Made by a program: the position numbers and the translations under genes | Notes under the pieces: model-generated | The model's database searches: none | What the model was told of the DNA's origin: nothing | The model's input: the letters and a program-made list of their open reading frames with translations, nothing else | Shown here: positions 36,249 through 44,685 of the stretch, one piece after another | Numbering within the stretch: position 1 is the stretch's first letter | Layout of the letters: each line of letters starts with the position of its first letter | Source of the DNA: Cyclobacteriaceae bacterium | GTDB lineage: Bacteria; Bacteroidota; Bacteroidia; Cytophagales; Cyclobacteriaceae | DNA: 64,000 nucleotides | Assembly (NCBI GenBank): GCA_026003355.1 | Contig: BPHC01000006.1 | Location: 62,001 to 126,000, forward strand | Reading direction: 5' to 3'

Positions 36249-36424
36249 CTGCCAACAACAGCTATTTTCAATTGCGGGGTTTGGTGTTAAATTGATATTT
36301 ATGTTTCATAATGTAGTTCGGTTACTGGGGACAGTTCGGAGCAGGTCGGGCTTAACATTCTATGTTTAAAATGAAGTTAGGTCACAGAGGACATAGTTTC
36401 TTAAACAGCTATTTCAGTTCCGCT
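36249..36424. repeat. Degenerate direct repeats at the right edge of the island
   Basis: This 304-base gene-free stretch (36178-36480) holds two pairs of related segments: AACAGCTATTT at 36257-36267 and 36404-36414, and a longer looser pair (about 36313-36341 and 36371-36400) sharing ATG.AGTT.GGT.AC.G.GGACA. The left end also begins with TGCCAACAACAG, like the ends of terminal elements near accessory genes. I see no coding sequence. Confidence 0.35.
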
Positions 36425-36480
36425 TTCAAAGCCATCTAATCAAAGCTTACTATGCCGCCACAGAAAATCTTCAATACCCA

Positions 36481-36939
36481 TTACTTCTGCATAAAATCCG
36501 GAAGAATGGTGTTGCCGAAGGTGTAAATCATAACCGTAAATATTGTAGCCCACACCGCACCACTAATGAACATGAAAATCAGAATCCGGTCTTTCGGGCT
36601 GCCAAATGCCACCGCCAGCACCGTACCGCCTATGGGTGTAAGCAATAAGGGTGTTAAAAAGGCTACACCCGCCAAACCGTATTTTTTCCAGATCATCACA
36701 AACCTGCGGTTACCCGGTGTAAACTTCTTTTGCCTGCCCAAAAACCGGCTTATAATTTTTTGGCGCAACCAGTTGCCAAAAAATGCAAAGGCCACCACGC
36801 TGCCCATCATACCCACAACCGTTGCTAGAATGGTCGTAACCGGATGCAACCCAACTGCATAACCGCCCAGCGGCCCCAATATAAACTTCAGGCTGGCCGA
36901 AAAAGCCACTGGAAGCGCTTTTAGTATTTCTTCCCACAT
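36481..36939 (-). CDS. Small integral membrane protein
   Basis: The 152 residues form four hydrophobic segments: 'FSASLKFILGPLGGYAVGL', 'TTILATVVGMMGSVVAFAFF', 'YGLAGVAFLTPLLLTPIGG' and 'ILIFMFISGAVWATIFTVMI', with a basic cytoplasmic loop 'LRQKIISRFLGRQKKF' between the second and third. The layout and the re-entrant-like 'PLLLTPIGG' recall small-multidrug-export or DedA/VTT-type proteins, but I cannot assign a family with confidence. It lies 15 bases after the upp stop on the same strand, so it may be co-transcribed with upp. Function unknown. Confidence 0.6.
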   Translation of the reverse strand: MWEEILKALPVAFSASLKFILGPLGGYAVGLHPVTTILATVVGMMGSVVAFAFFGNWLRQKIISRFLGRQKKFTPGNRRFVMIWKKYGLAGVAFLTPLLLTPIGGTVLAVAFGSPKDRILIFMFISGAVWATIFTVMIYTFGNTILPDFMQK

Positions 36940-36954
36940 AAAGCCAACTGTTGG

Positions 36955-37608
36955 TTATAATTTTTCACCAAAGCATAGGTCACCCGCATCGCCCAACCCG
37001 GGAACAATATAATATTGTTGATTAAGGGCCTCATCCAATGCCCAAAACCATATATCGTGCGGTAGCGGAAAATGTCTTTTCACAAATTCCACCCCTTCGG
37101 GTGCAGCTATCAGGGCTGCTACATGAATATGGGCCGGTTTACCTTGCTTTAACAAAGCCTCAGCCGCACGCACAAACGATTTACCGGTAGCCAGCATGGG
37201 GTCTATAAGAATAACCGTTTCGCCTTCCAGTGAAGGGGTTGCCACATACGACAACCCGATGTTCACTTCCTGAACCCCTGCCTCGTGTTCCTTTCGCCAA
37301 GCCCCGATAAACCCTGCCCCGGCCTGCGGAAACATACGCTGAAAACCCTCGTAATAAGGCAACCCGGCACGCATAACCGCTATCAGCACGGGCTGCCGCT
37401 TCAAAATATGCACCCCGGCAAAACCCAGTGGCGTGCGCACCTGCTTTTTTTCATAAGGCAGCGTCTTTGAAATTTCGTAGGCCATCAGCTCCCCCAGCCG
37501 GGTTACCAGGCTGCGGAAATGTGCCCGGTTGGTTTGCTGCCCGGTATCGCGCAGACCCTCAAGAAAAGTTTGCGCAACCGATAATTGCTCGCCCAGGTTA
37601 TGCACCAT
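36955..37608 (-). CDS. upp: Uracil phosphoribosyltransferase
   Basis: This 217-residue salvage enzyme makes UMP from uracil and PRPP. The PRPP loop is 'VILIDPMLATGKSFVRAAEA', and the uracil-binding tail is present as 'YYIVPGLGDAGDLCFG'. 'IAVMRAGLPYYEGFQRMFP' and 'AALIAAPEGVEFVKRHFP' are further family motifs. The N-terminus 'MVHNLGEQLSVAQTFLEGLR' replaces the usual 'HPLVxHKLTxLR', as in other Bacteroidota enzymes. It is divergent from the M42-like peptidase gene with 37 bases between the starts. Confidence 0.92.
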   Translation of the reverse strand: MVHNLGEQLSVAQTFLEGLRDTGQQTNRAHFRSLVTRLGELMAYEISKTLPYEKKQVRTPLGFAGVHILKRQPVLIAVMRAGLPYYEGFQRMFPQAGAGFIGAWRKEHEAGVQEVNIGLSYVATPSLEGETVILIDPMLATGKSFVRAAEALLKQGKPAHIHVAALIAAPEGVEFVKRHFPLPHDIWFWALDEALNQQYYIVPGLGDAGDLCFGEKL

Positions 37609-37645
37609 AATTTTTTATTGCCGAAAATTTACGATAAAGTTGCAC

Positions 37646-38596
37646 ATGCCTGCTGCAAAAACGTTAAAAGCCAAATGGCTTAACACCAATCTCCTCAAAT
37701 CGCTTTGCGAAATCCATTCCCCTTCGGGCGAAGAATACCGGATGAAGGCCTTCCTGAAAGCCTACGTATTAAGCCGGCAGAAACACTGGCAAACACAACC
37801 CGAAATTATTGAGGGCGAAGGCCTGCAGGATTGCCTGCTGCTGCGGTTCGGCAAACCCCGCACAGCCATCTTTGCTCACATGGATACGGTAGGCTTTACC
37901 GTGCGCTACTTTAACCAGTTGCTGCCTATTGGCAGCCCCGAGGCCGAAGCCGGAACCAAACTTACCGGAAAAGACAGCCTGGGCGAAATTGAGTGCCTGT
38001 TGGACTATGACCACGAACACCATGCCCTGTACCGCTTTGGCCGCAGCATTGACCGCGGTACTTCGCTGGTGTACAAGGTAAATTTCAAAGTAGAACGCGA
38101 TTACATCCGGTCCGCCTATCTCGATAACCGCCTTGGTATCTATAACGCACTTGCCGTTGCCGAAACCCTGCAGCATGGTATGCTGGTATTTTCATGCTGG
38201 GAAGAACACGGCGGAGGCTCGGTTTCTTATCTGGCACGCTACCTCTACGAACAATGGCAAATCAGCAAAGCCTTAATATCCGATATCACCTGGTGCTCCG
38301 ATGGTATTCTGCCGGGTAAAGGAGTGGTTATTTCGATGCGCGACCGCAACATTCCGCGCAGAGCATTTATTGAACAGGTTATCGCCATTGCCCGCCGGCA
38401 CAAAATTGATTACCAGCTCGAGGTAGAAGGCGAAGGCTCCAGCGATGGCGGTGAACTGCAGCGCTCACCCTATCCGTTCGACTGGTGTTTTGTAGGCGCA
38501 CCCCAGCAGTTTGCCCATACCCCTCATGAAAAAGTGCATAAGCGCGATGTGCAAAACATGATTGCCCTGTACCGCATTTTAATGCAAACCCTTTAA
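37646..38596 (+). CDS. M42-like metallopeptidase (aminopeptidase)
   Basis: The start at 37646 ('MPAAKTLKAKWLNTNLLKSL') gives 316 residues; a longer reading would overlap upp. Zinc-ligand motifs typical of the M42/M28 co-catalytic site are visible: 'FAHMDTVGFTVRYFN' (His, Asp), 'SAYLDNRLGIYNAL' (bridging Asp), 'SCWEEHGGGS' (Glu pair) and 'DITWCSDG' (Asp). A late ligand lies in 'FAHTPHEKVHKRD'. The inserted beta domain at about 90-170 is typical of M42 oligomeric aminopeptidases. There is no signal peptide, so it is probably cytoplasmic and trims peptides. Transcribed on its own. Confidence 0.75.
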   Translation: MPAAKTLKAKWLNTNLLKSLCEIHSPSGEEYRMKAFLKAYVLSRQKHWQTQPEIIEGEGLQDCLLLRFGKPRTAIFAHMDTVGFTVRYFNQLLPIGSPEAEAGTKLTGKDSLGEIECLLDYDHEHHALYRFGRSIDRGTSLVYKVNFKVERDYIRSAYLDNRLGIYNALAVAETLQHGMLVFSCWEEHGGGSVSYLARYLYEQWQISKALISDITWCSDGILPGKGVVISMRDRNIPRRAFIEQVIAIARRHKIDYQLEVEGEGSSDGGELQRSPYPFDWCFVGAPQQFAHTPHEKVHKRDVQNMIALYRILMQTL

Positions 38597-38660
38597 CCAC
38601 GGCAACTGCCGGCGTAATGCAGGGTTGAATTACCTGTACTCAACCCATCGAACTTTATTT

Positions 38661-38668
38661 TATTTTTG
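38661..38668 (+). promoter_or_regulatory. Candidate -7 promoter element before hpt
   Basis: TATTTTTG matches TAnnTTTG and ends 7 bases before the hpt ATG at 38676, so the mRNA leader would be very short. No well-placed TTG was found. Confidence 0.35.
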
Positions 38669-38675
38669 CCGCCCT

Positions 38676-39200
38676 ATGAAGCTGCATGATCTGGAGTTTG
38701 AACTCTTTATTCCTGCTGCCGGCATTCATGAAAAAATTCAGCAGCTGGCCGCACAAATTCAACAAGACTACAACGGCAAAACCCCCTTGTTCCTTCCCAT
38801 CCTAAACGGCTCGTTTGTTTTTGCTGCCGATTTAATACGGCTCATACAGCTTCCCTGCCGTGTATCGTTTGTAAAACATTCATCCTATCACGGCACCATT
38901 AGTTCCGGAAAGCTTAAAACGCTTATCGGCTTAAGCGAAAGCCTGTTTAACCAGGACATCATAATCGTGGAAGATATCATGGATACCGGACTTACCCTAA
39001 GCAAAGTGGTTGAAGAACTACGCAGCCTCGGTACCCGATCGGTTGAAATCGTTACACTCATCCGCAAGGAGGCAGCCCGTAAACATGCTGTTCAACCTCG
39101 CTACGTGGGCTTCGATATTCAGGATGAGTTTGTGGCAGGTTATGGCCTGGATTATGAGGGGTTTGGACGCAACCTGCCCGATATTTACCGCAAAAGGTAA
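38676..39200 (+). CDS. hpt: Hypoxanthine phosphoribosyltransferase
   Basis: The start at 38676 ('MKLHDLEFELFIPAAGIHEK') gives 174 residues, the usual length. The PRPP loop is 'IIIVEDIMDTGLTLSKVVEE', the pyrophosphate loop is near 'LNGSFVFAADLIR', and the base-stacking end is 'VGFDIQDEFVAGYGLDYEG'. It converts hypoxanthine or guanine to IMP or GMP in purine salvage. It heads an hpt-adk-obg run on the same strand, an order I know from other Bacteroidota; adk follows after 88 bases. A promoter-like box immediately precedes it. Confidence 0.93.
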   Translation: MKLHDLEFELFIPAAGIHEKIQQLAAQIQQDYNGKTPLFLPILNGSFVFAADLIRLIQLPCRVSFVKHSSYHGTISSGKLKTLIGLSESLFNQDIIIVEDIMDTGLTLSKVVEELRSLGTRSVEIVTLIRKEAARKHAVQPRYVGFDIQDEFVAGYGLDYEGFGRNLPDIYRKR

Positions 39201-39288
39201 CCGGGGCCGTGCCCAACAACTTGCGGAACGCCTGCTTTGCCGCGGTTTTATTAACTTAGCCACCTTTGTTTAACCTATTCAAACCTTA

Positions 39289-39858
39289 ATGAAAAACATA
39301 ATACTCTTCGGGCCGCCGGGAGCCGGCAAAGGCACACAAAGCGAAAAGCTCATTCAAAAATACGGCTTCGTGCACATTTCCACGGGCGATCTTTTCCGGT
39401 GGCACACCAAAAATCAAACTGCACTGGGCCGCCAGGTAATGGAAGTTATGAACAGCGGTGCGCTGGTGCCCGATGAAATAACCATTGCCATGCTGCGCGA
39501 AGAGGTGGCGAGGCATCCAAAAGCAAATGGATTTCTGTTCGATGGCTTTCCCCGAACCGTAGCCCAGGCCGAAGCTCTGGACGCACTCATGAAAGAACTG
39601 GGAACAGCCATACACCACGTTATTGCACTGGAGGTAAACGAACATGAACTGCGCCAACGCATTGCCAAACGCCGAACCCTGGAAAGCCGTGCCGATGACG
39701 AAGAAGAAAAACTAAACAAACGCATAACCGAGTACTTCAGCAAAACCGTGCACGTGCTGCCCTTTTACGAAAAACAAAACCGCCTGGTACGCATTAACGG
39801 AGTAGGTAAAATTGACGATATCTTTGCGTCTATCTGTGCGGTGTTGGACAAAGCTTAG
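39289..39858 (+). CDS. adk: Adenylate kinase
   Basis: The 189 residues contain the P-loop 'LFGPPGAGKGTQSEKLIQKY', 'HISTGDLFRWHTKN' (AMP-binding) and 'FLFDGFPRTVAQAEALD'. The lid is short and lacks zinc Cys ('RRTLESRADDEEEKLNKRI'), so this is a short-type enzyme. It interconverts ATP, ADP and AMP in the cytoplasm. It lies between hpt and obg. The short lid replaces the 27-residue insert of longer homologues. Confidence 0.95.
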   Translation: MKNIILFGPPGAGKGTQSEKLIQKYGFVHISTGDLFRWHTKNQTALGRQVMEVMNSGALVPDEITIAMLREEVARHPKANGFLFDGFPRTVAQAEALDALMKELGTAIHHVIALEVNEHELRQRIAKRRTLESRADDEEEKLNKRITEYFSKTVHVLPFYEKQNRLVRINGVGKIDDIFASICAVLDKA

Positions 39859-39900
39859 CATCCGGGCCATACCCTATCCGGAATTGCACAGGTTAAAGCC

Positions 39901-40893
39901 ATGTCATCTCCCAATTTTATCGATTATGTAAAATTTTGTTCCCGTTCAGGGGCAGGCGGGGCGGGCTGCGTACATTTTCACCGCGAAAAGTACGTGCCCA
40001 AAGGCGGGCCCGATGGCGGTGACGGCGGAAGAGGCGGACATGTAATACTGCGGGGCAACGCCCAACTCTGGACCCTCCTCCACCTCAAATACCGCAAACA
40101 CATTATTGCAGGCAACGGCCAGCCAGGCGGTGCCCAGAACTGCACCGGCGCTGACGGCAAAGACGAAATCGTGGAAGTGCCATTGGGAACCGTGGTAAGA
40201 AATGCCCAAACCAACCAGATAATTACCGAAATCACCCAACACGGACAGGAGTTTATCCTTACACCCGGCGGCCGGGGCGGTAAAGGAAATCTGTTCTTTG
40301 CCACCTCCACCCGCCAGGCACCTAATTACGCCCAACCCGGAGAACCCGGCCGGGAAGAATGGATTGTACTGGAACTCAAACTGCTGGCCGATGTGGGACT
40401 GGTGGGCTTTCCGAATGCCGGCAAATCAACCCTGCTTTCGGTGGTATCGGCCGCCAAACCTAAAATTGCTAACTATCCGTTTACTACACTAACTCCCAAC
40501 CTGGGCGTAGTACCTTACCGCGATGAAAAATCGTTCGTCATGGCCGATATACCCGGCATCATTGAAGGCGCTGCAGAAGGGCGCGGACTGGGCTTGCGGT
40601 TCCTCCGGCATATCGAACGCAACTCCATTCTGCTTTTCGTTATCCCGGCCGATACCCCCCACATCGAAAAAGAATACAACATTCTGATAAACGAACTCCG
40701 CAAATACAACCCCGAACTGCTGGACAAAAAACGCCTGCTGGCCGTATCCAAATGCGACCTACTGGACGAAGAACTAATCCGGCAACTGCACAGCGAACTG
40801 CCCCCCGGTGTACCCGCCACATTTTTCTCGGCCATAACCGGAAAAGGCCTTACCGAACTGAAAGACCTGATATGGAAAACCCTGCACGAATAG
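39901..40893 (+). CDS. obg: GTPase Obg
   Basis: The 330 residues contain the glycine-rich Obg fold at 1-160 ('[20 protein letters not shown]', '[14 protein letters not shown]') and a GTPase domain. G-motifs: G1 '[12 protein letters not shown]', G3 '[16 protein letters not shown]' and G4 'SKCDLLDE' (usually NKxD). The C-terminal OCT domain found in many Obg proteins is absent; the protein stops after the GTPase domain ('[11 protein letters not shown]'), as is usual in Bacteroidota. Obg binds the large ribosomal subunit and links ribosome maturation to GTP and ppGpp levels. It follows adk after 42 bases. Confidence 0.95.
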   Translation: MSSPNFIDYVKFCSRSGAGGAGCVHFHREKYVPKGGPDGGDGGRGGHVILRGNAQLWTLLHLKYRKHIIAGNGQPGGAQNCTGADGKDEIVEVPLGTVVRNAQTNQIITEITQHGQEFILTPGGRGGKGNLFFATSTRQAPNYAQPGEPGREEWIVLELKLLADVGLVGFPNAGKSTLLSVVSAAKPKIANYPFTTLTPNLGVVPYRDEKSFVMADIPGIIEGAAEGRGLGLRFLRHIERNSILLFVIPADTPHIEKEYNILINELRKYNPELLDKKRLLAVSKCDLLDEELIRQLHSELPPGVPATFFSAITGKGLTELKDLIWKTLHE

Positions 40894-40942
40894 CCCATTA
40901 TGCCATTGTGGCATATAAAGGGCTTTGGCAGAATTATTGACT

Positions 40943-40950
40943 TATTTTTG
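40943..40950 (+). promoter_or_regulatory. Candidate -7 promoter element before grpE
   Basis: TATTTTTG fits TAnnTTTG, 20 bases before the grpE ATG. The nearest TTG upstream is only about 15 bases away. I saw no CIRCE-type inverted repeat near it. Confidence 0.35.
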
Positions 40951-40970
40951 CGCGATTCGACTTTTGCTGT

Positions 40971-41537
40971 ATGGAGAACAAGATTGAAAACAATACTACA
41001 CCCGAAAATAACCTGCAAACCGACACTAAAAATAACGAAGTGCCATCGGCATACGATACGCAAGGCGGATGCGACCAGCCGTCGCAGGAAGCCGAGCTAA
41101 ACCGGCTAAAGGACGAATTGGCAGAAATGAAGGACAAATACCTGCGGCTTTATTCCGACTTTGAAAACTTCAGGCGCAGAACCCTGCGCGAACGCCAGGA
41201 ACTCTTGCTCAGTGCAGGCGAAAACACCTTAAAACAAATGCTGCCCGTTATGGACGACTTCGAACGGGCCGAAAAGTCCTTTCAGAACAGCAACCCCAAA
41301 GACCTGGAAGGACTGCAGCTTATCAGCAACAAATTCCGAAAAATACTGGAGCAAAACGGGGTAAAGCCCATGGAGCTTGGCCCCGGCTCTGATTTTAACC
41401 CCGAATACCACGAAGCCATTGGCCAGGTACCCGCCCCGGGCGATGACCTGAAAGGCAAAGTGGTGGAAGTAGTGGAAAAAGGATATTTTTTAAACGATAA
41501 AATTATTCGCCACGCCAAAGTGGTAATCGGAAATTAA
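40971..41537 (+). CDS. grpE: Nucleotide exchange factor GrpE
   Basis: The 188 residues start with an acidic, disordered N-terminus (about 1-40), then the long dimer-forming helix ('[20 protein letters not shown]', '[15 protein letters not shown]'). The C-terminal beta domain has '[20 protein letters not shown]', '[13 protein letters not shown]' and '[20 protein letters not shown]', the family signature. GrpE releases ADP from DnaK. It is 4 bases from dnaJ, so both are made together; dnaK is separate at 52.9 kb on the same strand. Confidence 0.95.
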   Translation: MENKIENNTTPENNLQTDTKNNEVPSAYDTQGGCDQPSQEAELNRLKDELAEMKDKYLRLYSDFENFRRRTLRERQELLLSAGENTLKQMLPVMDDFERAEKSFQNSNPKDLEGLQLISNKFRKILEQNGVKPMELGPGSDFNPEYHEAIGQVPAPGDDLKGKVVEVVEKGYFLNDKIIRHAKVVIGN

Positions 41538-41541
41538 GCCT

Positions 41542-42651
41542 ATGGCAAAACGCGACTACTACGAAATACTGGGTGTTGACCGCAACGCAACGGCCGATGA
41601 AATTAAAAAGGCTTACCGAAAGGTGGCTTTAAAATATCATCCGGATAAAAATCCGGGCGATAAAGAGGCCGAAGAAAAATTCAAGGAAGCTGCCGAAGCT
41701 TACGAAGTACTGAGCGATGAAAACAAACGCGCCCAGTACGACCGCTATGGGCACACCCGCGGTAACGGCGGCTTTGGCGGTGCCCAGCATATGGATATAG
41801 AAGATATCTTCAGCCAGTTTGGCGATATCTTCGGAGGCCACAGCGCTTTCGATTCGTTTTTCGGAGGCGGTACGCGCAGGCGCCAGCGCAAAGGCACCAA
41901 CCTGCGCATTAAGCTCAAACTCACCCTTGCCGAAATAGCACAGGGCGTTGAAAAGAAAATTAAAGTTACCCGCCTGGTGCGGGCCGAGGGCGTAACCTTT
42001 AAAACCTGCCCCGCCTGCCAGGGCAGCGGCCAGGTGCGCAAGGTTGTAAACACCATGTTGGGCCAAATGGTCTCCACTTCGGTGTGCCCGCATTGCGGTG
42101 GCTCGGGGCAACTGCTCGACAAACGGCCTCCTGGCGTTGACAGCTCGGGCCTGATACAAAAGGAAGAAATTATTCCGGTAAAAATTCCGGCCGGCGTACA
42201 TGGAGGCATGCAGCTGTCCATGTCGGGCAAAGGCAATGAGCCGCCCGGCGGAGGCATTCCGGGCGACCTGATTATTGTAATCGAAGAGGTGGAAGACCCC
42301 ATCCTGAAACGCGATGGCAACAACATTGTTTACGACCTGCACATCAGCTTTATCGATGCTGCGCTGGGCACCACACTCGAAGTACCCACCATTACCGGAA
42401 AAGTTAAAATAAAAATAGAGCCGGGTACCCAGCCGGGTAAAATACTGCGCCTGCGCGGTAAAGGCCTGCGCGATGTAAACGGCTACGAAACGGGCGACCA
42501 GCTTATTTACGTAAACGTTTGGGTGCCCAAAAAACTTACCCCCGATGAACGGGCACGCCTCGAAAGCCTGCGCCACTCGCCCAACTTTGCGCCCCAACCC
42601 GGAACTGGCGATAAAAGCTTCTTTGAACGCATGAAAGAATTCTTTGGCTAA
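41542..42651 (+). CDS. dnaJ: Co-chaperone DnaJ with a half zinc finger
   Basis: The 369 residues start with a J domain ('[20 protein letters not shown]', with HPD in '[10 protein letters not shown]') and a Gly/Phe linker ('[12 protein letters not shown]', '[13 protein letters not shown]'). Classical DnaJ has four CxxCxGxG motifs binding two zincs. Only two are visible here, 'CPACQGSG' and 'CPHCGGSG', separated by '[18 protein letters not shown]'. These correspond to motifs 2 and 3 and could bind one zinc. Motifs 1 and 4 are absent: 'RAEGVTFKT' precedes and '[13 protein letters not shown]' follows. The C-terminal substrate-binding domains ('[20 protein letters not shown]') are complete. It stimulates DnaK. 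Downstream of grpE in one operon. Confidence 0.93.
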   Translation: MAKRDYYEILGVDRNATADEIKKAYRKVALKYHPDKNPGDKEAEEKFKEAAEAYEVLSDENKRAQYDRYGHTRGNGGFGGAQHMDIEDIFSQFGDIFGGHSAFDSFFGGGTRRRQRKGTNLRIKLKLTLAEIAQGVEKKIKVTRLVRAEGVTFKTCPACQGSGQVRKVVNTMLGQMVSTSVCPHCGGSGQLLDKRPPGVDSSGLIQKEEIIPVKIPAGVHGGMQLSMSGKGNEPPGGGIPGDLIIVIEEVEDPILKRDGNNIVYDLHISFIDAALGTTLEVPTITGKVKIKIEPGTQPGKILRLRGKGLRDVNGYETGDQLIYVNVWVPKKLTPDERARLESLRHSPNFAPQPGTGDKSFFERMKEFFG

Positions 42652-42752
42652 CCCCCGGGCGCTCCATTAACCCCGCAATGCCGGTTCTGTGCTTTTTTGC
42701 CCTATTCCTTACATGGCGTAACCTTACCGCAATAATTGCGTAATAAATCAGC

Positions 42753-43652
42753 ATGCGTACAATTTTCACATGGGCTGTAATGGGGCTGGCATTTCCCCTG
42801 GTGCTAAAGGCCCAGGTAAAGAAGCTGATAAGTGTTGACGACCACCCCCAGTGCAATACCATTAACCTGCAGCTCAGGGCCAATGCGGGTACCTGTTTTA
42901 TTAAACCCACCCATAACCAGGAGGTGGTATGCATGTACAGCAACCAAAACCCCGATGCCTTCGCCCACAGGCTCATCAAGGAAATAAACGGAAAAGTATG
43001 CGATGTAAAAATAGCCATCGAAGAACCCGGCCAGCAGGGTTTCGGGCAAACCATCTCCAGCCAGTTGTTCGGAAGCGAAAAGCCGGCCGGCCAAAACTAC
43101 TGGAAAGTATACCTTACCCAGCAGAAGCCCTACCGCCTGGTACTGCATTATGCTCTGGGCGAAGCCAATATTGATCTCAGCGGTTTGGCTATCGAAAATT
43201 TCAGGCTTTTTTCGGGCAGTTCAGATATACAGGTAGGCTACCCTACCGGTGTTGAAAACCAGGTACCCATGGATACATTTTGCGTAAAGGTAGAACTGGG
43301 TTCGGTAAAGGTTAATAACCTCTGCCTCTCGCGGGCCCGCCACGTTATTGCCGATGTGGGCTTCGGCAACATTACGCTGGATATGAGCAACAAACCCATG
43401 AACCCCCTTAACGTACGCGGAAGTGTTGGCGCCGGCAATTTGATTGTTATTCTGCCCAATGAATCCTTACCCGTACTGGTTAAGGTAAAAGACTCCTGGA
43501 TGTGTAACGTAAAAATGACGCCCTCCCTTCGTAAAATAAGCGAGGGCACCTTCGCCACCCCATCGTACACAGGCAGCGCCCCCAATGCCATGGTATTCGA
43601 CCTGGACGTTTCCATGGGCAATATTGTTTTCAAGGAAAAAAGCCGGAATTAA
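42753..43652 (+). CDS. Secreted protein of beta-helix/LiaF-like type
   Basis: The 299 residues start with a signal peptide ('MRTIFTWAVMGLAFPLVLKA'). The N-terminal half is mixed, with Cys in 'PQCNTIN', 'GTCFIKP', 'VVCMYSN' and 'GKVCDVK'. The second half is a run of short beta strands ending in Asp/Asn turns ('ADVGFGNITLDMSNKP', 'RGSVGAGNLIVILP', 'DVSMGNIVFKE'), like the LiaF/DUF4097 (toastrack) fold. Such proteins often lie near envelope-stress or exporter genes; an ABC exporter and a histidine kinase follow. The function is unknown. It is 75 bases before the ABC ATPase gene. Confidence 0.55.
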   Translation: MRTIFTWAVMGLAFPLVLKAQVKKLISVDDHPQCNTINLQLRANAGTCFIKPTHNQEVVCMYSNQNPDAFAHRLIKEINGKVCDVKIAIEEPGQQGFGQTISSQLFGSEKPAGQNYWKVYLTQQKPYRLVLHYALGEANIDLSGLAIENFRLFSGSSDIQVGYPTGVENQVPMDTFCVKVELGSVKVNNLCLSRARHVIADVGFGNITLDMSNKPMNPLNVRGSVGAGNLIVILPNESLPVLVKVKDSWMCNVKMTPSLRKISEGTFATPSYTGSAPNAMVFDLDVSMGNIVFKEKSRN

Positions 43653-43727
43653 AAAAGCTGTTATCGTTTTTTCGTAATTCGGGTTTATCTTTTGCCACTA
43701 ATTCCGGCATAACCCTAAACCCGAATC

Positions 43728-44675
43728 ATGACCGTTGCTGTATCTGCCCGCCAAATCACCAAATCGTACACCAGCCACCTGGCGCTCGACTCGGTTTCTT
43801 TAACCATTCCGGAAAAAAGCATTTACGGATTGCTGGGCCCAAACGGAGCCGGTAAAACCACCTTCATCCGCATACTTAATCAAATCATCCGCGCCGACAG
43901 CGGTACCATCGAAATTTTCGGCCGGCCCCTGGAGCCTGACCATGTTAACCTTATCGGCTATCTGCCCGAAGAACGCGGACTATACAAAAAGCTTAAAGTT
44001 GGTGAGCAACTGGTTTATCTGGCCCGTTTAAAAGGACTCTCACGCAAAGACGCCCTTGACCGAATACGGTTCTGGTTCGAAAAATTTCAAATTAAAGAGT
44101 GGTGGAACAAAAAGGTAGAAGACCTCTCCAAGGGCATGGCGCAGAAAATTCAGTTTATCTCAACCGTTTTGCACGAACCCCGACTCATTATTCTGGATGA
44201 GCCCTTCTCGGGCTTCGACCCCGTAAATGCCCAGCTTATTACCGAAAACATTCTGGAGCTTCGCGACCGCGGCAGCACCATTGTGTTTTCAACACACCGC
44301 ATGGAAACAGTTGAATCATTATGCGACCATATTGCCCTCATCAACAAATCGCAGGTAATTCTGGAGGGCAGCAAAACCGATGTTAAATCAAAATACCGTT
44401 CCAACACTTTTCTGGTTGAGCATTCCGGTAACTCGCTGCAGCTACCACCCGAACGATACCAGGTGCTGCAGCAAAACCCGCTTGCTGAAAATCTGTACCA
44501 AACCCTTATAAGGGCCGAAGCGGGCATTAAAGGCAACCAGCTGATACGCGAACTGGTGGAACAAACCGAAGTACACCGCTTTGAAGAAAAACTTCCCACC
44601 ATGGCCGATATTTTTATTGCACTGGTAAAAGGCGAAGGCGATGAAGCATTGAAAAAGCATTTAACCGAAGCATAA
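43728..44675 (+). CDS. ABC exporter ATP-binding subunit (NatA-like)
   Basis: The 315 residues contain an ABC ATPase (1-215) and a C-terminal extension (about 220-315, DUF4162-like). Walker A 'LLGPNGAGKTTFIRIL', Q loop 'GYLPEERGLYKK', signature 'DLSKGMAQKIQFISTV' (usually LSGGM), Walker B 'LIILDEPFSGFDP' and switch His in 'FSTHRMETVE' are all present. The pattern is typical of NatA/ABC-2 exporters that extrude Na+, lipids or drugs. The permease gene follows after 10 bases, so they form one exporter. It probably acts as a dimer on the cytoplasmic face of the inner membrane. Substrate unknown. Confidence 0.88.
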   Translation: MTVAVSARQITKSYTSHLALDSVSLTIPEKSIYGLLGPNGAGKTTFIRILNQIIRADSGTIEIFGRPLEPDHVNLIGYLPEERGLYKKLKVGEQLVYLARLKGLSRKDALDRIRFWFEKFQIKEWWNKKVEDLSKGMAQKIQFISTVLHEPRLIILDEPFSGFDPVNAQLITENILELRDRGSTIVFSTHRMETVESLCDHIALINKSQVILEGSKTDVKSKYRSNTFLVEHSGNSLQLPPERYQVLQQNPLAENLYQTLIRAEAGIKGNQLIRELVEQTEVHRFEEKLPTMADIFIALVKGEGDEALKKHLTEA

Positions 44676-44685
44676 CTGTACCACT

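Noticed and set aside
33779-36480. Prophage or insertion sequence in the AT-rich island
   Set aside because: No transposase, integrase, phage gene or flanking target duplication could be seen.
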